Shown piece by piece: positions 34,115 to 43,180 of a stretch of DNA of 64,000 bases. The stretch covers positions 30,992 through 94,991 of the forward strand of contig JAJFGE010000069.1 of the NCBI GenBank assembly GCA_021776295.1, in the 5' to 3' direction. Both the position numbers and the translations under genes were made by a program. This DNA is from Hyphococcus sp. (GTDB taxonomy: Bacteria; Pseudomonadota; Alphaproteobacteria; Caulobacterales; Parvularculaceae). Positions within the stretch are counted from its first letter, which is position 1. Each line of letters opens with the position of its first letter. A model generated the notes under the pieces. That model did no database searches, was not told where the DNA came from, and saw nothing but the letters and a program-made list of their open reading frames with translations.

Positions 34115-36374
34115 TCATCCCCTGACGGAAGAATTCGGTTTCCCATGATACGCCGGTGATGAACGCATCGACTTTTGCGGCGTTGCGAAAGTTAAACGCC
34201 GGTGCGTTGGTGAACATGTGCTCCAGCGCGCGGGCATAAGTTTTATTGGCGCTGAGCGCCTGTTTGGCAGAAGCGGGTAATGCTTTACCGCCGGTCTTCA
34301 AGACCGTGAGCACGTAAGCGCTCGCCGTTTCTATATCCAGTTGCTCCGGCGGGAGCGAGGCGAAACTATCGGCGGCGCTGCGCCATTCTTCAGTTCGCCA
34401 TAGGAGCGTGGTTTTGTGAACATCCATTTTGTGACGTTGCAAAAATTGACGCGTCGTCTTACGCAGTAGCGCCTTATCATCAAGCTTGGCGCCGGCGCGC
34501 AAGATGACTTCGCCAAAGCCGTCATGGTCGGAATTCTTCGTTGCCAGCGCCAGCGCCGCTTCTGCATCGTCGGCGAAAAGATGGGCGTTGGCGATAATCA
34601 TATCGGCGTCGGCGCGCTGTTCGGAGGGGATTTGCGAGGTCGCGCGCGCCGCTAATTTCGGGGCGCCCATGAACGCCAACATATCGGCGATGGCGAGGCG
34701 CATTTCGTTATCGTCGGCCTCAGCGCCAAATAAATCCGTATATTGGAAATAATAATCAATCGCCGCCAAGCGTTGCGCCGGTTCATCGCTAGCCAGCGCG
34801 GTTGCGATCATCGAGCGGGCGATAAAACCGGTCGCGGGCGCTGATTGCGGAGCGATTTCCTTAACGCTGCGTAATTGCGCAAAGGCGGCGCCAATGCGTC
34901 CGGCGGCGGCTAGCGCTTTGGCGCCTGAAATTGCTGCATCGATTTCACCGCGACTGGCCTCGCTCATGAGCGCTTGTTCTGCGAGATCGTCGAAAAAACC
35001 ATCATAGGCGATGGTCGCCTTGCGCTCGAATTCTTCCGCGAGGACGCCAAGCGCACGTGAGCGATAGGGGCCAGGCGTTTGCGCGACGACGGCGAGCTTT
35101 TCCTGCGCGCGATCATCGTGAGGCGGATGGCCATCAGCATTATCATCGGGCAACACTGCGCGGAGAATGACCAGGCCTGGCGTTTCCTCGCCCTCATAGG
35201 CGGCCGCAGCGATATCATAAAGCCGCTTTGCCGCTGTCGCGTTTTCCTGCTCAAGCGCCTTTAGCGCCAGCAATTCCGCCACCGGTCCGCGCATGCTTTT
35301 CGCGAGCGTATTTAGGGTGCGGTATTGCGCGTTGGAATAGGATTTATCGCGTGACGACAGGGGCGAGGCCGCTCTTAAAAGCAGGTCGTAAATTCCGCCA
35401 CAAGCGCTGAACGGTTCAAGCTTGTCTTTCGCACCCGCGGCGTCGCTGCGGCCAAGCGCGGCCAGTCCGCCCAGCAACATAAATTCCGGATGGGCGGCTT
35501 TTTCCGGGGCGAAGGCCAGGGCTGCGGCCTCGGAGAAAAATCCGAGCCGTAAAAATCCATGACCAAGTGCAATCTCAAGCGCTGTGTGATCTTCGTCTTC
35601 GGCGTTTTCGAGGCGTTGGCGCAGTTTAACTATGTCAGCATAGGTAATGTCGCCGGCGCCCGGCGCCGTATCTGTAAAACCCGCCGGGTCGATGCAAAGA
35701 GCGCTTCCATCAACGTCGTCCAAGTCCGGCGCGGCGCTGGTCTCATGGGATGCGATGGCGACCGGCGTCACGCTGGCGCCCTCATTAGCGTAATCGGGAA
35801 CCAGATTAATGGGTTGCCCGGCTGTACGCCTGAGCGCGACGACGCCTTGGTCGTTGGCGGCGGCAAGAAGAGCGATCATGCGATCGCGCGCGGCGCGCAT
35901 TTCATCTGAGGATGGATTGCGCCGTGACGGCGTCGGCGGCGCGGCGACTGTTTTTTTACTGGGACGCACTGCCGGCTTTTGTTTTACGAGAGGCCCGGCC
36001 TGTTTGTCGACTATGTCGATAATCAAAGACTTATGTTCGCTGCGTTCAGCGCGCGCCTCGCAATCGCAGTTCAGCGTCAAGATCAGCTCATCGCCATCGG
36101 CCGTAGTCTTGCTGCTGGTATTGAGAACGCGGTGGGCTTTGCGGTTCTTGTCGACGCCTGATACATCAAGGCGCTGCGCTGCGTTTGGAAAAACCACGCG
36201 CACAATTCGGTCTTCGGTTTTTATCTCCCATGTCTCCGGCGCATTCGGAACAACAATCCGGGAGTAGCCGCCATGCTCGCCGGCACGCACCGCTAAGGGT
36301 TCGCCAGCGTCAGCCGGGGTAGGTTCTGCGGCGTTCGCCATCGCGGCGAGGGTGATAAGGGGGAGCATGATCAT
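34104..36374 (-). CDS. Large exported helical-repeat protein in the motA-flgF operon
   Basis: 756 residues when started at ATG 36374, which overlaps the motA stop by four bases (ATGA); the track's 32 extra residues come from the motA frame region. It has a probable signal peptide ending ANAAEP. A beta-rich N-terminal domain (about 20-120) resembles an AMIN-like module. A low-complexity linker and a long alanine-rich, alpha-helical repeat region with TPR-like spacing (about 200-740) follow. I do not recognise a named family. Position between motA and flgF suggests a periplasmic motor or stator accessory; that is inference. Confidence 0.75.
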   Translation of the reverse strand: MIMLPLITLAAMANAAEPTPADAGEPLAVRAGEHGGYSRIVVPNAPETWEIKTEDRIVRVVFPNAAQRLDVSGVDKNRKAHRVLNTSSKTTADGDELILTLNCDCEARAERSEHKSLIIDIVDKQAGPLVKQKPAVRPSKKTVAAPPTPSRRNPSSDEMRAARDRMIALLAAANDQGVVALRRTAGQPINLVPDYANEGASVTPVAIASHETSAAPDLDDVDGSALCIDPAGFTDTAPGAGDITYADIVKLRQRLENAEDEDHTALEIALGHGFLRLGFFSEAAALAFAPEKAAHPEFMLLGGLAALGRSDAAGAKDKLEPFSACGGIYDLLLRAASPLSSRDKSYSNAQYRTLNTLAKSMRGPVAELLALKALEQENATAAKRLYDIAAAAYEGEETPGLVILRAVLPDDNADGHPPHDDRAQEKLAVVAQTPGPYRSRALGVLAEEFERKATIAYDGFFDDLAEQALMSEASRGEIDAAISGAKALAAAGRIGAAFAQLRSVKEIAPQSAPATGFIARSMIATALASDEPAQRLAAIDYYFQYTDLFGAEADDNEMRLAIADMLAFMGAPKLAARATSQIPSEQRADADMIIANAHLFADDAEAALALATKNSDHDGFGEVILRAGAKLDDKALLRKTTRQFLQRHKMDVHKTTLLWRTEEWRSAADSFASLPPEQLDIETASAYVLTVLKTGGKALPASAKQALSANKTYARALEHMFTNAPAFNFRNAAKVDAFITGVSWETEFFRQGMNDE

Positions 36375-37249
36375 GCGGCTTGCTTCTTTAATTCTTTCAA
36401 GGCTTGTTCGATGTCTGAAAAACTCGGGCGTTCCGCACGGGGAACATTGCGCCGCGCAACCTCGATGCACATTTGCGGTGTATGGAGTTGTAGATGGGCG
36501 ACAATCGCTTCACGAATGAGCGTGTAAAAGCGTTGTTCATGTTCGCGTACGCCTTTGACTTTTTCGGCGATAGGCCCGACCAGCCCATAGGCCAGAAAAA
36601 CGCCGAGAAATGTGCCAACAAGCGCGCCGCCGATCATCTGCCCAAGAACTTCAGGCGGCTTGTCGATGGAGGCCATGGTTTTGATAACGCCGAGTACGGC
36701 TGCAACAATACCGAGCGCTGGCAAACCGTCGGCCATGACCTGCAAAGCATGCGCGCCATGCATGCTGTCTTCGTGGACGGCTTCCAGTTGTTTTTCGAGC
36801 AGTTCTTCGACCTGATGGGGGTTGTCGAAATTCATCAGTATCGAGCGGATGGTGTCGCAAATGATTTCAGTGGCGACGCTGTCCTCGGCGATTTTTTTAT
36901 AACGCGCAAAGATTGTCGACTCTTCCGGGTTTTCAATATGCGCCTCGGCTTGAACGGGGCTGTCCTTGGCAAGGCGCAAAAGCTCAAACATTAAACACAG
37001 CAGATCTTGAAAATCCGCGCGTTTCCATTTCGATCCGGCGACCGCCTTCATGATGTCGCCGCCAACATGTTTAATGACGGAAAAACTGTTGCCAAGAACA
37101 AACGCGCCGATCGCCGAGCCGCCAATAATCATCATCTCATAGGGCAACGAATGCATGATGATCGCCATCTTGCCGCCGGCGATGGTATATCCGCCAAAGA
37201 CCATCACGACGGTGATTATGATGCCGAGAAGACTTCCCATGGAAAACAA
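36371..37249 (-). CDS. motA: Flagellar stator protein MotA
   Basis: 292-residue inner-membrane protein with four helices. With MotB it forms the ion channel that drives rotation. MotA landmarks: YEMMIIGGSAIGAFVLGNS, the large cytoplasmic loop (about 60-170), ADGLPALGIVAAVLGVIKTMASIDKPPEVLGQMIGGALVGTFLGVFLAYGLVGPIA. It stands first in an operon motA - helical-repeat gene - flgF-flgG-flgA-flgH-fliL. motB is not adjacent but at 48299-49117. The stop overlaps the next start. Confidence 0.96.
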   Translation of the reverse strand: MFSMGSLLGIIITVVMVFGGYTIAGGKMAIIMHSLPYEMMIIGGSAIGAFVLGNSFSVIKHVGGDIMKAVAGSKWKRADFQDLLCLMFELLRLAKDSPVQAEAHIENPEESTIFARYKKIAEDSVATEIICDTIRSILMNFDNPHQVEELLEKQLEAVHEDSMHGAHALQVMADGLPALGIVAAVLGVIKTMASIDKPPEVLGQMIGGALVGTFLGVFLAYGLVGPIAEKVKGVREHEQRFYTLIREAIVAHLQLHTPQMCIEVARRNVPRAERPSFSDIEQALKELKKQAA

Positions 37250-37264
37250 CCAATAATAGCGCCA

Positions 37265-37290
37265 ACAAAAAATTACCCGTATAACGGGTA
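37265..37290 (-). terminator. Terminator of the fliL2-DUF6468-motE operon
   Basis: Stem TACCCGT / ACGGGTA (7 bp) with a 3-base loop, followed on the minus strand by AATTTTTTG. It lies between motE and motA on the same strand, separating two transcription units. Confidence 0.8.
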
Positions 37291-37327
37291 TTTCATGAAT
37301 AAGTTAAAGAGGGCTGAAATACTGACG

Positions 37328-37870
37328 CTAAAGCGCTTGCGAGCGATTGGCGAGAATGATGCTGATTAAATAGGCTTTCTTGGAATCGAGTGTGGCGACC
37401 ACTTGCGCGGCTTGTTCGGCGTTCATCGCCGCCAACAGTCCGGCGGCAAATTTCGGGTCCATCTCATTGATAATGTCGCCGGCCTGCTTTGGTTTCATGC
37501 CTTCATAGATGGCGGCGAGCTTTGCGATATCGGCGTTTTGCGTCGCGCGGTGCTCGTCCATCGTCGCGCGCAAATTATCATTGACGCCTTCCAGCTCGCT
37601 GAGGCGTTTTTCAATTTGCGCGTCATAGACGGCAAGCTTGGCTTTGCGTTTTGCGAGCGCGGTTTCTTCTGCATCAAGCGCAAAGTTACGCGCACGCACT
37701 GCCTCGGCGAGGTCGCCGTCAACGCAACGCTGTGGCTCGACTGCATCCGCCGTCTCTATAGGGGCGGCTTCGGTTGCAGCATCAGCGATTTCAGACGCCA
37801 AGACGGCTAAACGGCCAAGAAAAGAGCCCGCAAAAATAATCGCGAGAACAATGAGGGCGCGGTTTTTCAT
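37328..37870 (-). CDS. MotE-family protein with MgtE-N-like domain
   Basis: 180 residues: an N-terminal membrane/signal helix (about 1-25), a coiled-coil segment (about 60-125; LAKRKAKLAVYDAQIEKRLSELEGVNDNLRATM) and a C-terminal MgtE N-domain/FliG-like module (YEGMKPKQAGDIINEMDPKFAAGLLAAMNAEQAAQVVATLDSKKAYLIS). MotE of rhizobia is a periplasmic chaperone for MotC. Here it is likely an accessory of the motor. It starts 4 bases after the DUF6468-like gene. Confidence 0.85.
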   Translation of the reverse strand: MKNRALIVLAIIFAGSFLGRLAVLASEIADAATEAAPIETADAVEPQRCVDGDLAEAVRARNFALDAEETALAKRKAKLAVYDAQIEKRLSELEGVNDNLRATMDEHRATQNADIAKLAAIYEGMKPKQAGDIINEMDPKFAAGLLAAMNAEQAAQVVATLDSKKAYLISIILANRSQAL

Positions 37871-37873
37871 GAC

Positions 37874-38461
37874 TTATCCCGCGCTCTGCCTGGCGGCGTT
37901 CCATGCGCCTGCCGCGCCTGCGGCGCTTCGTGCTGGGCTCGGCCTGGGCGTTGCTGTTGAAGCGGGCGCTTTTGCTGGATCGATGAATTCAACCCGGTCA
38001 GCCTCGGTGGAAGGGTCTGCATTCGGCGCCGATGCTGCTTTGTCGTCTTCTGCCGCAGCAACGGCGTTGTTATTATCTGTTTCTGGCGTAGCTTGGATAC
38101 GCCCGACACTGTCGAGGCAAGCCGCGATCTCTTTGGTCGCCGCCAGCGCCGCCTCGTTGATATTGCTAATGGTGGTGTCGGCAGTATCGCCGATGGACTC
38201 CGCCAGCGCTGCGAGCTTGGGCAAAAATTCCCGCGTTTCCGCCACCAGCGGGGCCAGCTCGTTGACGCTCTCGGCGCTGCTTTGTTTGGCTTGCGCAACA
38301 GCGGCTTGCGCCTGCTCCACCGCCGCCGCCATTGAGGCGATAGTTGCGCCCAATCCCTTTTCGGTATCTTTAAGCCGTTGCAGTTTGCGGTTGAGAACAA
38401 AGCAATAAACGGTCGCTGAACCGGATGCGGATAGCAACATAAAATCAAAGATCATTTCCAT
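37874..38461 (-). CDS. DUF6468-like single-pass flagellar-locus protein
   Basis: 195 residues: one N-terminal membrane helix (about 3-22), then a long helical region (about 25-120; RKLQRLKDTEKGLGATIASMAAAVEQAQAAVAQ) and a disordered alanine/proline-rich tail. This matches the protein found between fliL/fliM and motE in alphaproteobacteria, which I associate with DUF6468. Function unknown. It lies 9 bases after fliL copy 2. Confidence 0.7.
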   Translation of the reverse strand: MEMIFDFMLLSASGSATVYCFVLNRKLQRLKDTEKGLGATIASMAAAVEQAQAAVAQAKQSSAESVNELAPLVAETREFLPKLAALAESIGDTADTTISNINEAALAATKEIAACLDSVGRIQATPETDNNNAVAAAEDDKAASAPNADPSTEADRVEFIDPAKAPASTATPRPSPARSAAGAAGAWNAARQSAG

Positions 38462-38470
38462 GACGGCGCC

Positions 38471-39094
38471 TCAGGTTAAAACGAATTCGGTGATTAAAAT
38501 CTGGTCAATGATGACGCCGGGGGCGACGGCGCCGATACGCCGGCGGATTTGCGCACGCAGGCGCGACATCGCCGCCGGGTCTTCAAACTCATCGCTGTTG
38601 ACGGAACGAAGATAGGTGTTGAGCACATCCTTGATATGATAGGTGCGCGATAACAGCGCGTCGGCCTGCTCGCTTGGCGTTTCGATGATGAGGGCGAGCT
38701 TGAGATGGCGCCGCGCGCCCATGGGCCGTATGGAAATAACCATCGGGTCGAGCACTAAAAACGCCGCCTCGCCATGAAATTCTATTTTACCGCCCTGCAT
38801 TGCAGAACTATCCGCGGTCTGTTTTTTGCCATGCTTGGTTTCTTTTTTAGGCTTGTGGCCTGACGGTCTGGCTTCGGCGTGTTTCTTCTCGTTGCTATCA
38901 TGGCTTGCATCTTCCTCAGTAATTTCAGCGCCGGGTTTAGCGCCCGGCGCCAGAAAAAATACCGCCGCCGCCGCGCCGCCCGCAACGATCAGCGCCACAA
39001 AGGCAATCAGAATAATACCAACGCCCTTTTTCTTTTTGCCCTCGCCGTCTTGTTCGGTTTCTTCACAAGCGGGGTCGTTTTCAGCTTCAGCCAT
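38471..39094 (-). CDS. fliL: FliL-family protein (copy 2)
   Basis: 207 residues: an acidic/lysine-rich cytoplasmic tail of about 24 residues, a membrane helix (about 25-48), a histidine/lysine-rich linker (about 65-105) and a periplasmic FliL domain (FLVLDPMVISIRPMGARRHLKLALIIETP, VLNTYLRSVNSDEFEDPAAMSRLRAQIRRRI...ILITEFVLT). The DP.VI.I motif and the ending EFVLT are closer to the usual FliL of fliL-fliM operons than copy 1. It leads a minus-strand operon divergent from fliF. Confidence 0.9.
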   Translation of the reverse strand: MAEAENDPACEETEQDGEGKKKKGVGIILIAFVALIVAGGAAAAVFFLAPGAKPGAEITEEDASHDSNEKKHAEARPSGHKPKKETKHGKKQTADSSAMQGGKIEFHGEAAFLVLDPMVISIRPMGARRHLKLALIIETPSEQADALLSRTYHIKDVLNTYLRSVNSDEFEDPAAMSRLRAQIRRRIGAVAPGVIIDQILITEFVLT

Positions 39095-39227
39095 GATTAC
39101 ACCTAAAAGTTGTGCTAATGAATATAGACAACTATTCGTAAACTCAAAATTAATATTGAAAGCGGAAATTAACCAAGAAATCTGAAGCCGCGCACTGAGG
39201 CGCGTCTTCGTTTGGTGGGAATGTGTA

Positions 39228-40736
39228 ATGTCAAACCTGGCGGCGAACTGGAACCAGTTGTCGATGCAGAAAAAGCTGGTTCTTACCGGTGTTATGCTGG
39301 CGACGTTGGCGGCGTTCTGGATGCTGATGAATGTCGCGTCCAGGCCGCATATGGCTTTTCTCTATGGCGGGCTGGACCCGTCGGCTGCGGGCGAAATTTT
39401 AAGTGTACTGGAATCGATGGATGTTGCATCTGACGTGCGCGGCGATGCGATTTATGTACCGCAGCCCAAACGCGATGAAGTGCGTATGGCGCTTGCACGC
39501 CAGGGCTTGCCGCAACAGGGCCAGGCGGGTTTTGAACTGCTCGACGAGATGAACGGTTTTGCGGTGACGTCGGATATGTTTGACGCTACCTATTGGCGCG
39601 CCAAGGAGGGCGAGCTGGCGCGGACAATTTTGGCGACGCCGGGCGTAAAAGCGGCGCGGGTGCATATCGCTGCACCCAAGATATCGTCGTTTTCGCGCCA
39701 CCGCCGTGAGCCCAGCGCATCGGTGACGATCACTATGAGCCGCGGGCGGATGGACCGTCAGCACGCCGTCGCCATTCGTTATCTGGTAGCGCTGGGCGTT
39801 CCTGATCTCGACCCGGAAAAGGTCGCGATTATCGATTCCCTTAATGGCGTCATTTTAAAGCCCGGAAGCCAGAACGCGCTGGAGGAAATGGAGACCAGCG
39901 ATAATGATCGCGCGCGCAAGATGGAGCGGGCGCTTGTCAACATGCTCGAAGCTCATGTCGGCCCCGACAATGTGCGGGTGAACATATCGCTGAAGGTTGA
40001 CCGCGAGCGCGAGACCGTCTCGGAGCGAATACTGGACCCGGCAAGCCGGGTGATGATGGCGCGCGAGACCACCGAGGTCCAACAATCCGATAGCGGCTCT
40101 GGCAATGCGGTGACAGTCGCCAGTAATTTGCCCGATGGCGACGCAGCCGCTGAACCATCGGGTTCAAAGTCTGAACGCAGCGAGGCGAACCAGACCACCC
40201 GGTTTGATATTTCCGAAGTTAACCGCAAGCGCGAAAAAATGCCCGGCGCCATTGCGCAAGTTCATGTCGCGGTTTTAATCAACGAAACTGACCCAACGCC
40301 GCGCAGCGACGAAGAGCTGAGTGCGCTGGGCGCTCTCGTTGCTACAGCCATCGGGTTTGATGACGCGCGCGGCGATAAGGTCACCGTGAAAGCGATGTCA
40401 TTTCACCAGGAGGAGGTGATTGTGGAGGATCCGGTCACCGGCGGCGTTATGGCGTTTCTTCAGGATAATCTGATCTCGATGTTGCAGATTTTTATTCCGG
40501 CGGTTGTCGTCCTGGCGCTGGCGATGTTTGTGTTGAAGCCAATCCTCACCCAAGGCCCGGCGGCGCAGAGCGCTGGCCAAGTCGCGGCGCCAGATATCGC
40601 CGGCGCTATTGAGCCGCCGGCGGCCAACGCGGAAGCAAAAACTCCAGTGGATGCTTTGCAAGACCTCGCCAGCGCAGACACCGGCGCCACCGCCACGGTT
40701 CTGACATCGTGGCTCGATGAAACCGAGGCGGCGTGA
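39228..40736 (+). CDS. fliF: Flagellar MS-ring protein FliF
   Basis: 502 residues. A membrane helix at about 17-37 and another at about 415-440 frame the periplasmic ring-building domain (LYGGLDPSAAGEILSVLESM, FELLDEMNGFAVTSDMFDATYWRAKEGELARTI, VKAARVHIA). The C-terminal TVLTSWLDETEAA should bind FliG. FliF is the base on which rod, switch and gate are built. The gene leads fliF-fliN-fliP-fliG on the plus strand, with GGTGGGA before the start. Confidence 0.97.
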   Translation: MSNLAANWNQLSMQKKLVLTGVMLATLAAFWMLMNVASRPHMAFLYGGLDPSAAGEILSVLESMDVASDVRGDAIYVPQPKRDEVRMALARQGLPQQGQAGFELLDEMNGFAVTSDMFDATYWRAKEGELARTILATPGVKAARVHIAAPKISSFSRHRREPSASVTITMSRGRMDRQHAVAIRYLVALGVPDLDPEKVAIIDSLNGVILKPGSQNALEEMETSDNDRARKMERALVNMLEAHVGPDNVRVNISLKVDRERETVSERILDPASRVMMARETTEVQQSDSGSGNAVTVASNLPDGDAAAEPSGSKSERSEANQTTRFDISEVNRKREKMPGAIAQVHVAVLINETDPTPRSDEELSALGALVATAIGFDDARGDKVTVKAMSFHQEEVIVEDPVTGGVMAFLQDNLISMLQIFIPAVVVLALAMFVLKPILTQGPAAQSAGQVAAPDIAGAIEPPAANAEAKTPVDALQDLASADTGATATVLTSWLDETEAA

Positions 40737-40789
40737 TGGCGGGATTTGGTTCGGTGATTTCCAACATTCATTCGGGAGCTAAAAAATGA
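40736..40789 (+). CDS. 17-codon ORF linking fliF and fliN
   Basis: ATG at 40736 shares its A with the fliF stop (TGATG) and the TGA stop at 40787-40789 overlaps the fliN start (ATGA). The frame reads MAGFGSVISNIHSGAKK. It exactly spans the gap between the two genes, so ribosomes could pass from fliF to fliN by reinitiation. It may be a remnant of a lost gene (fliH/flbE often sits here), a leader peptide, or chance. Too short for the ORF track. Confidence 0.35.
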   Translation: MAGFGSVISNIHSGAKK

Positions 40790-41124
40790 GCGAAGAAACC
40801 CAAGACGCGGCGCCAGAACTCAGCGCGGACAAAGAAGATGTCGCCCCGACGGAGAAAGTGATGGGTCCAAGCGATATGCGCAATCCGAAAGTCATGTCCC
40901 TGCCGGTGCGCATTATGGTGTCGGTCGGCAAGGCGGAGATGACAGTTGAGCAATTGCTGAACCTGACATCTGAGGCGGTGATTGATCTCGACGCGCAAAT
41001 TGACGACCCGGCGGAAATTTTCGTTGGCGACAGATTGGTGGCGCGCGGCGAGCTTGTTGAATCCGGCAGCAAGGACGGCGCCATCGCCATTCGCCTGGTG
41101 GAAGTTTGCGACGCTGCGGCTTGA
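40786..41124 (+). CDS. fliN: Flagellar motor switch protein FliN
   Basis: 112 residues. An acidic N-terminal tail of about 35 residues is followed by a SpoA domain (VMSLPVRIMVSVGKAEMTVEQLLNLTSEAVIDLD, VGDRLVARGELV). FliN forms the lower C-ring and binds the export ATPase complex. GGGAGC lies 8-9 bases before ATG. fliP starts 5 bases after its stop. Confidence 0.95.
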   Translation: MSEETQDAAPELSADKEDVAPTEKVMGPSDMRNPKVMSLPVRIMVSVGKAEMTVEQLLNLTSEAVIDLDAQIDDPAEIFVGDRLVARGELVESGSKDGAIAIRLVEVCDAAA

Positions 41125-41129
41125 ATGGG

Positions 41130-41894
41130 ATGACGCCCTTGCGCAAGATATGCAGAATTTTATGGATTGCCGCCGCTTTGGTGATGATCACCGGCGCTAG
41201 CGCTGCCGCACAGGAAACCGCCGCGCCGCTTTTCGATACGTTTCAGAGCGGGCCGGAGGGCGGCGGCCTGACGGCGCGCATCATTCAGATATTCATCCTC
41301 GTCACCGTGCTCAGCCTGGCGCCGGGCATTGCGATGATGGTCACCTGCCTGCCATTTATGATCATTGTTCTGTCGATCCTGCGCCAGGGGGTCGGGCTAC
41401 AGCAGGCGCCGCCGAACATGCTGATTGTCAGTGTGGCAATGTTTTTAACGTATTTTGTCATGGAGCCGGTATTTAAAGATGCCTGGAGCGCCGGCGTCCA
41501 GCCGCTTTTAAACGGTGAGATTTCACAAAGCCTGGCGTTTGAAAACACCATGACGCCATTTCGGAATTTTATGGAATCGCGGGTCGATGATGAGGCTTTG
41601 TTTATCCTCAGTGACGCCAAGGGCGATGTGGCGTTAAAGCCTGGCGAGGCGCCGCCTCTGTCGCTTCTGGCGCCGGCGTTTGTGCTTTCGGAAATTCAAC
41701 GCGCTTTTGAAATCGGATTTGCAGTGTTATTGCCGTTTTTGATCATCGATCTTCTCGTGGCGTCCATATTAATGGCGATGGGGATGATGATGGTGCCGCC
41801 GGCGATTGTCTCGTTACCTTTTAAAGTGGCGTTTTTTGTTCTCACCAATGGATGGGTCGCCGTTTCTGGCGCGCTGGTGAGAGGATATTCCTGA
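41130..41894 (+). CDS. fliP: Flagellar export-gate protein FliP
   Basis: About 254 residues with a cleavable signal peptide (ending ASAAAQ) and four membrane helices. Landmarks: LAPGIAMMVTCLPFMIIVLSILRQGVGLQQAPPNMLIVSVAMFLTYFVM, AFVLSEIQRAFEIGFAVLLPFLIIDLLVASILMAMGMMMVPP. I start at 41130 because the track start (41106) lies inside fliN. The stop overlaps the fliG start (TGATG). Having fliP between fliN and fliG, apart from fliQ-fliR, is an unusual order. Confidence 0.95.
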   Translation: MTPLRKICRILWIAAALVMITGASAAAQETAAPLFDTFQSGPEGGGLTARIIQIFILVTVLSLAPGIAMMVTCLPFMIIVLSILRQGVGLQQAPPNMLIVSVAMFLTYFVMEPVFKDAWSAGVQPLLNGEISQSLAFENTMTPFRNFMESRVDDEALFILSDAKGDVALKPGEAPPLSLLAPAFVLSEIQRAFEIGFAVLLPFLIIDLLVASILMAMGMMMVPPAIVSLPFKVAFFVLTNGWVAVSGALVRGYS

Positions 41895-42958
41895 TGGCGG
41901 ACCGTAAAGTCGAAAACCTGCCGGTGCTGGCCAATGAAGTGTGGGTCACCAAGGCGCACAAGGCGGCGGTAATTCTTGCATCGCTCAGTGCGGAGACGGC
42001 CAAAGCGATTGTCAACGACATCAGCGACGCGCATTTACGCGCCTTCGCCAAAGCGTTCAGTGAGTTGAAGTCAGTGCCGCCGCACTTGCTTGAGGCGATC
42101 GCCAATGAGTTTGTCGAAGAGGTGCAAGATAGCGGCGCGTCTTTTGCTGGCGGCATAGAAGAGGCGCGCCGGGTTCTCGGCGCCTTAACCGAAGAAGACC
42201 GCATCAACCGGGTTTTATCGGAGCTTGCCGGTGGCGGTACGGGTTCGGTGTGGACGCGCATCAACGATATCGACGACAAGATGCTGGCCGACTATGTGCA
42301 AACCCAGCGCCTTTCGGTTGCAGCAGCCATCGTCACTAAACTTTCGTTTCAGAAAACCGCCGATGTTCTGGCCTATGCCGAGCCGGCGTTCTCGCAGAAA
42401 GTGTTGCTTGAACTGGCGCGGCGCTCGCCGCCGGGTAATGCAGTGTTAAACGCGATTGCCGATGCGATTAATGAGGAGTTGCTGGCGCCGCTTGCCGCCA
42501 AGCCGTCAACGTCAAACGCCGGGGCGACGGTTGGCGAGATTATCAACTGCCTACCGGCGGCCAAGCGCGATGCGTTTATGGGCCATCTCTGCGATGTTGA
42601 TCCGGAAATTGGCGAGGCTGTGAAAAAAGCCATATTGCTGTTCGAGGATTTGCATCAGCGCCTGCCAGAATCAGGCGTGCCAATAATCATGCGCGAGCTG
42701 GACCGCGATGTGTTGCTGGCGGCGTTGAAATATGGCGCGAGCAATGCGGTCGAAACGGTAGAATTTCTGTTCGCCAATATCTCCAAACGCATGGCCAGTC
42801 AGTATCGTGAAGATATTGAAGAGCTGGAAGAGCTAACCGATACAGACGGTGAGAAGGCGCAGCGCGCCTTTACCTCCGCGGTGCGACGACTGGTCTCGGC
42901 TGGAGAGATTAAGCTGAACGCGGTTGTCGAGGAGGCTGACGAGGCGGAGGTTGAGTAG
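41894..42958 (+). CDS. fliG: Flagellar motor switch protein FliG
   Basis: 354 residues with N-terminal FliF-binding domain (KAAVILASLSAETAKAIVNDI), middle domain and C-terminal torque domain containing the charged helix (LFEDLHQRLPESGVPIIMRELDRDVLLAALKYGA). It overlaps the fliP stop by one base (TGATG), so it is translationally coupled; the track's 41852 start is inside fliP. In many alphaproteobacteria fliG directly follows fliF; here it is the last gene of the cluster. Confidence 0.95.
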   Translation: MADRKVENLPVLANEVWVTKAHKAAVILASLSAETAKAIVNDISDAHLRAFAKAFSELKSVPPHLLEAIANEFVEEVQDSGASFAGGIEEARRVLGALTEEDRINRVLSELAGGGTGSVWTRINDIDDKMLADYVQTQRLSVAAAIVTKLSFQKTADVLAYAEPAFSQKVLLELARRSPPGNAVLNAIADAINEELLAPLAAKPSTSNAGATVGEIINCLPAAKRDAFMGHLCDVDPEIGEAVKKAILLFEDLHQRLPESGVPIIMRELDRDVLLAALKYGASNAVETVEFLFANISKRMASQYREDIEELEELTDTDGEKAQRAFTSAVRRLVSAGEIKLNAVVEEADEAEVE

Positions 42959-43106
42959 CCGCCCAAGCTTGTACGAACATGGATTGATTCTGACTCATAG
43001 GGCGTCAATGGCTATCTACCTCTCCCCACCGGGCTGTCGCCGCACACATTTATGGATGCCGGATACTCTGTGCTCTGAGGTTTCGACCTGCTTTCGGCGC
43101 CGCTAA

Positions 43107-43154
43107 CCCCCTCTGTCCGCTTCGCAGACACCTCCCCCGCAAGCGGAGGAGGAA
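43107..43154 (+). repeat. Two-hairpin GC-rich repeat, copy A
   Basis: CCCCTCTGTCCGCTTCGCAG then ACACCTCCCCCGCAAGCGGA..: a first stem (TGTC..GACA) and a second (CCGC-AA-GCGG) in tandem. It is related to copies B (43181-43226, opposite strand) and C (63803-63849). It lies in the gap between convergent fliG and flgI. Confidence 0.75.
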
Positions 43155-43180
43155 TTAGGCTGCGCATGCGGCGAGGTTAT

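Noticed and set aside
43001-43106. Plus-strand ORF fragment (42924-43106) after fliG
   Set aside because: It overlaps the end of fliG in another frame and runs into the hairpin repeats; no motif or start signal.
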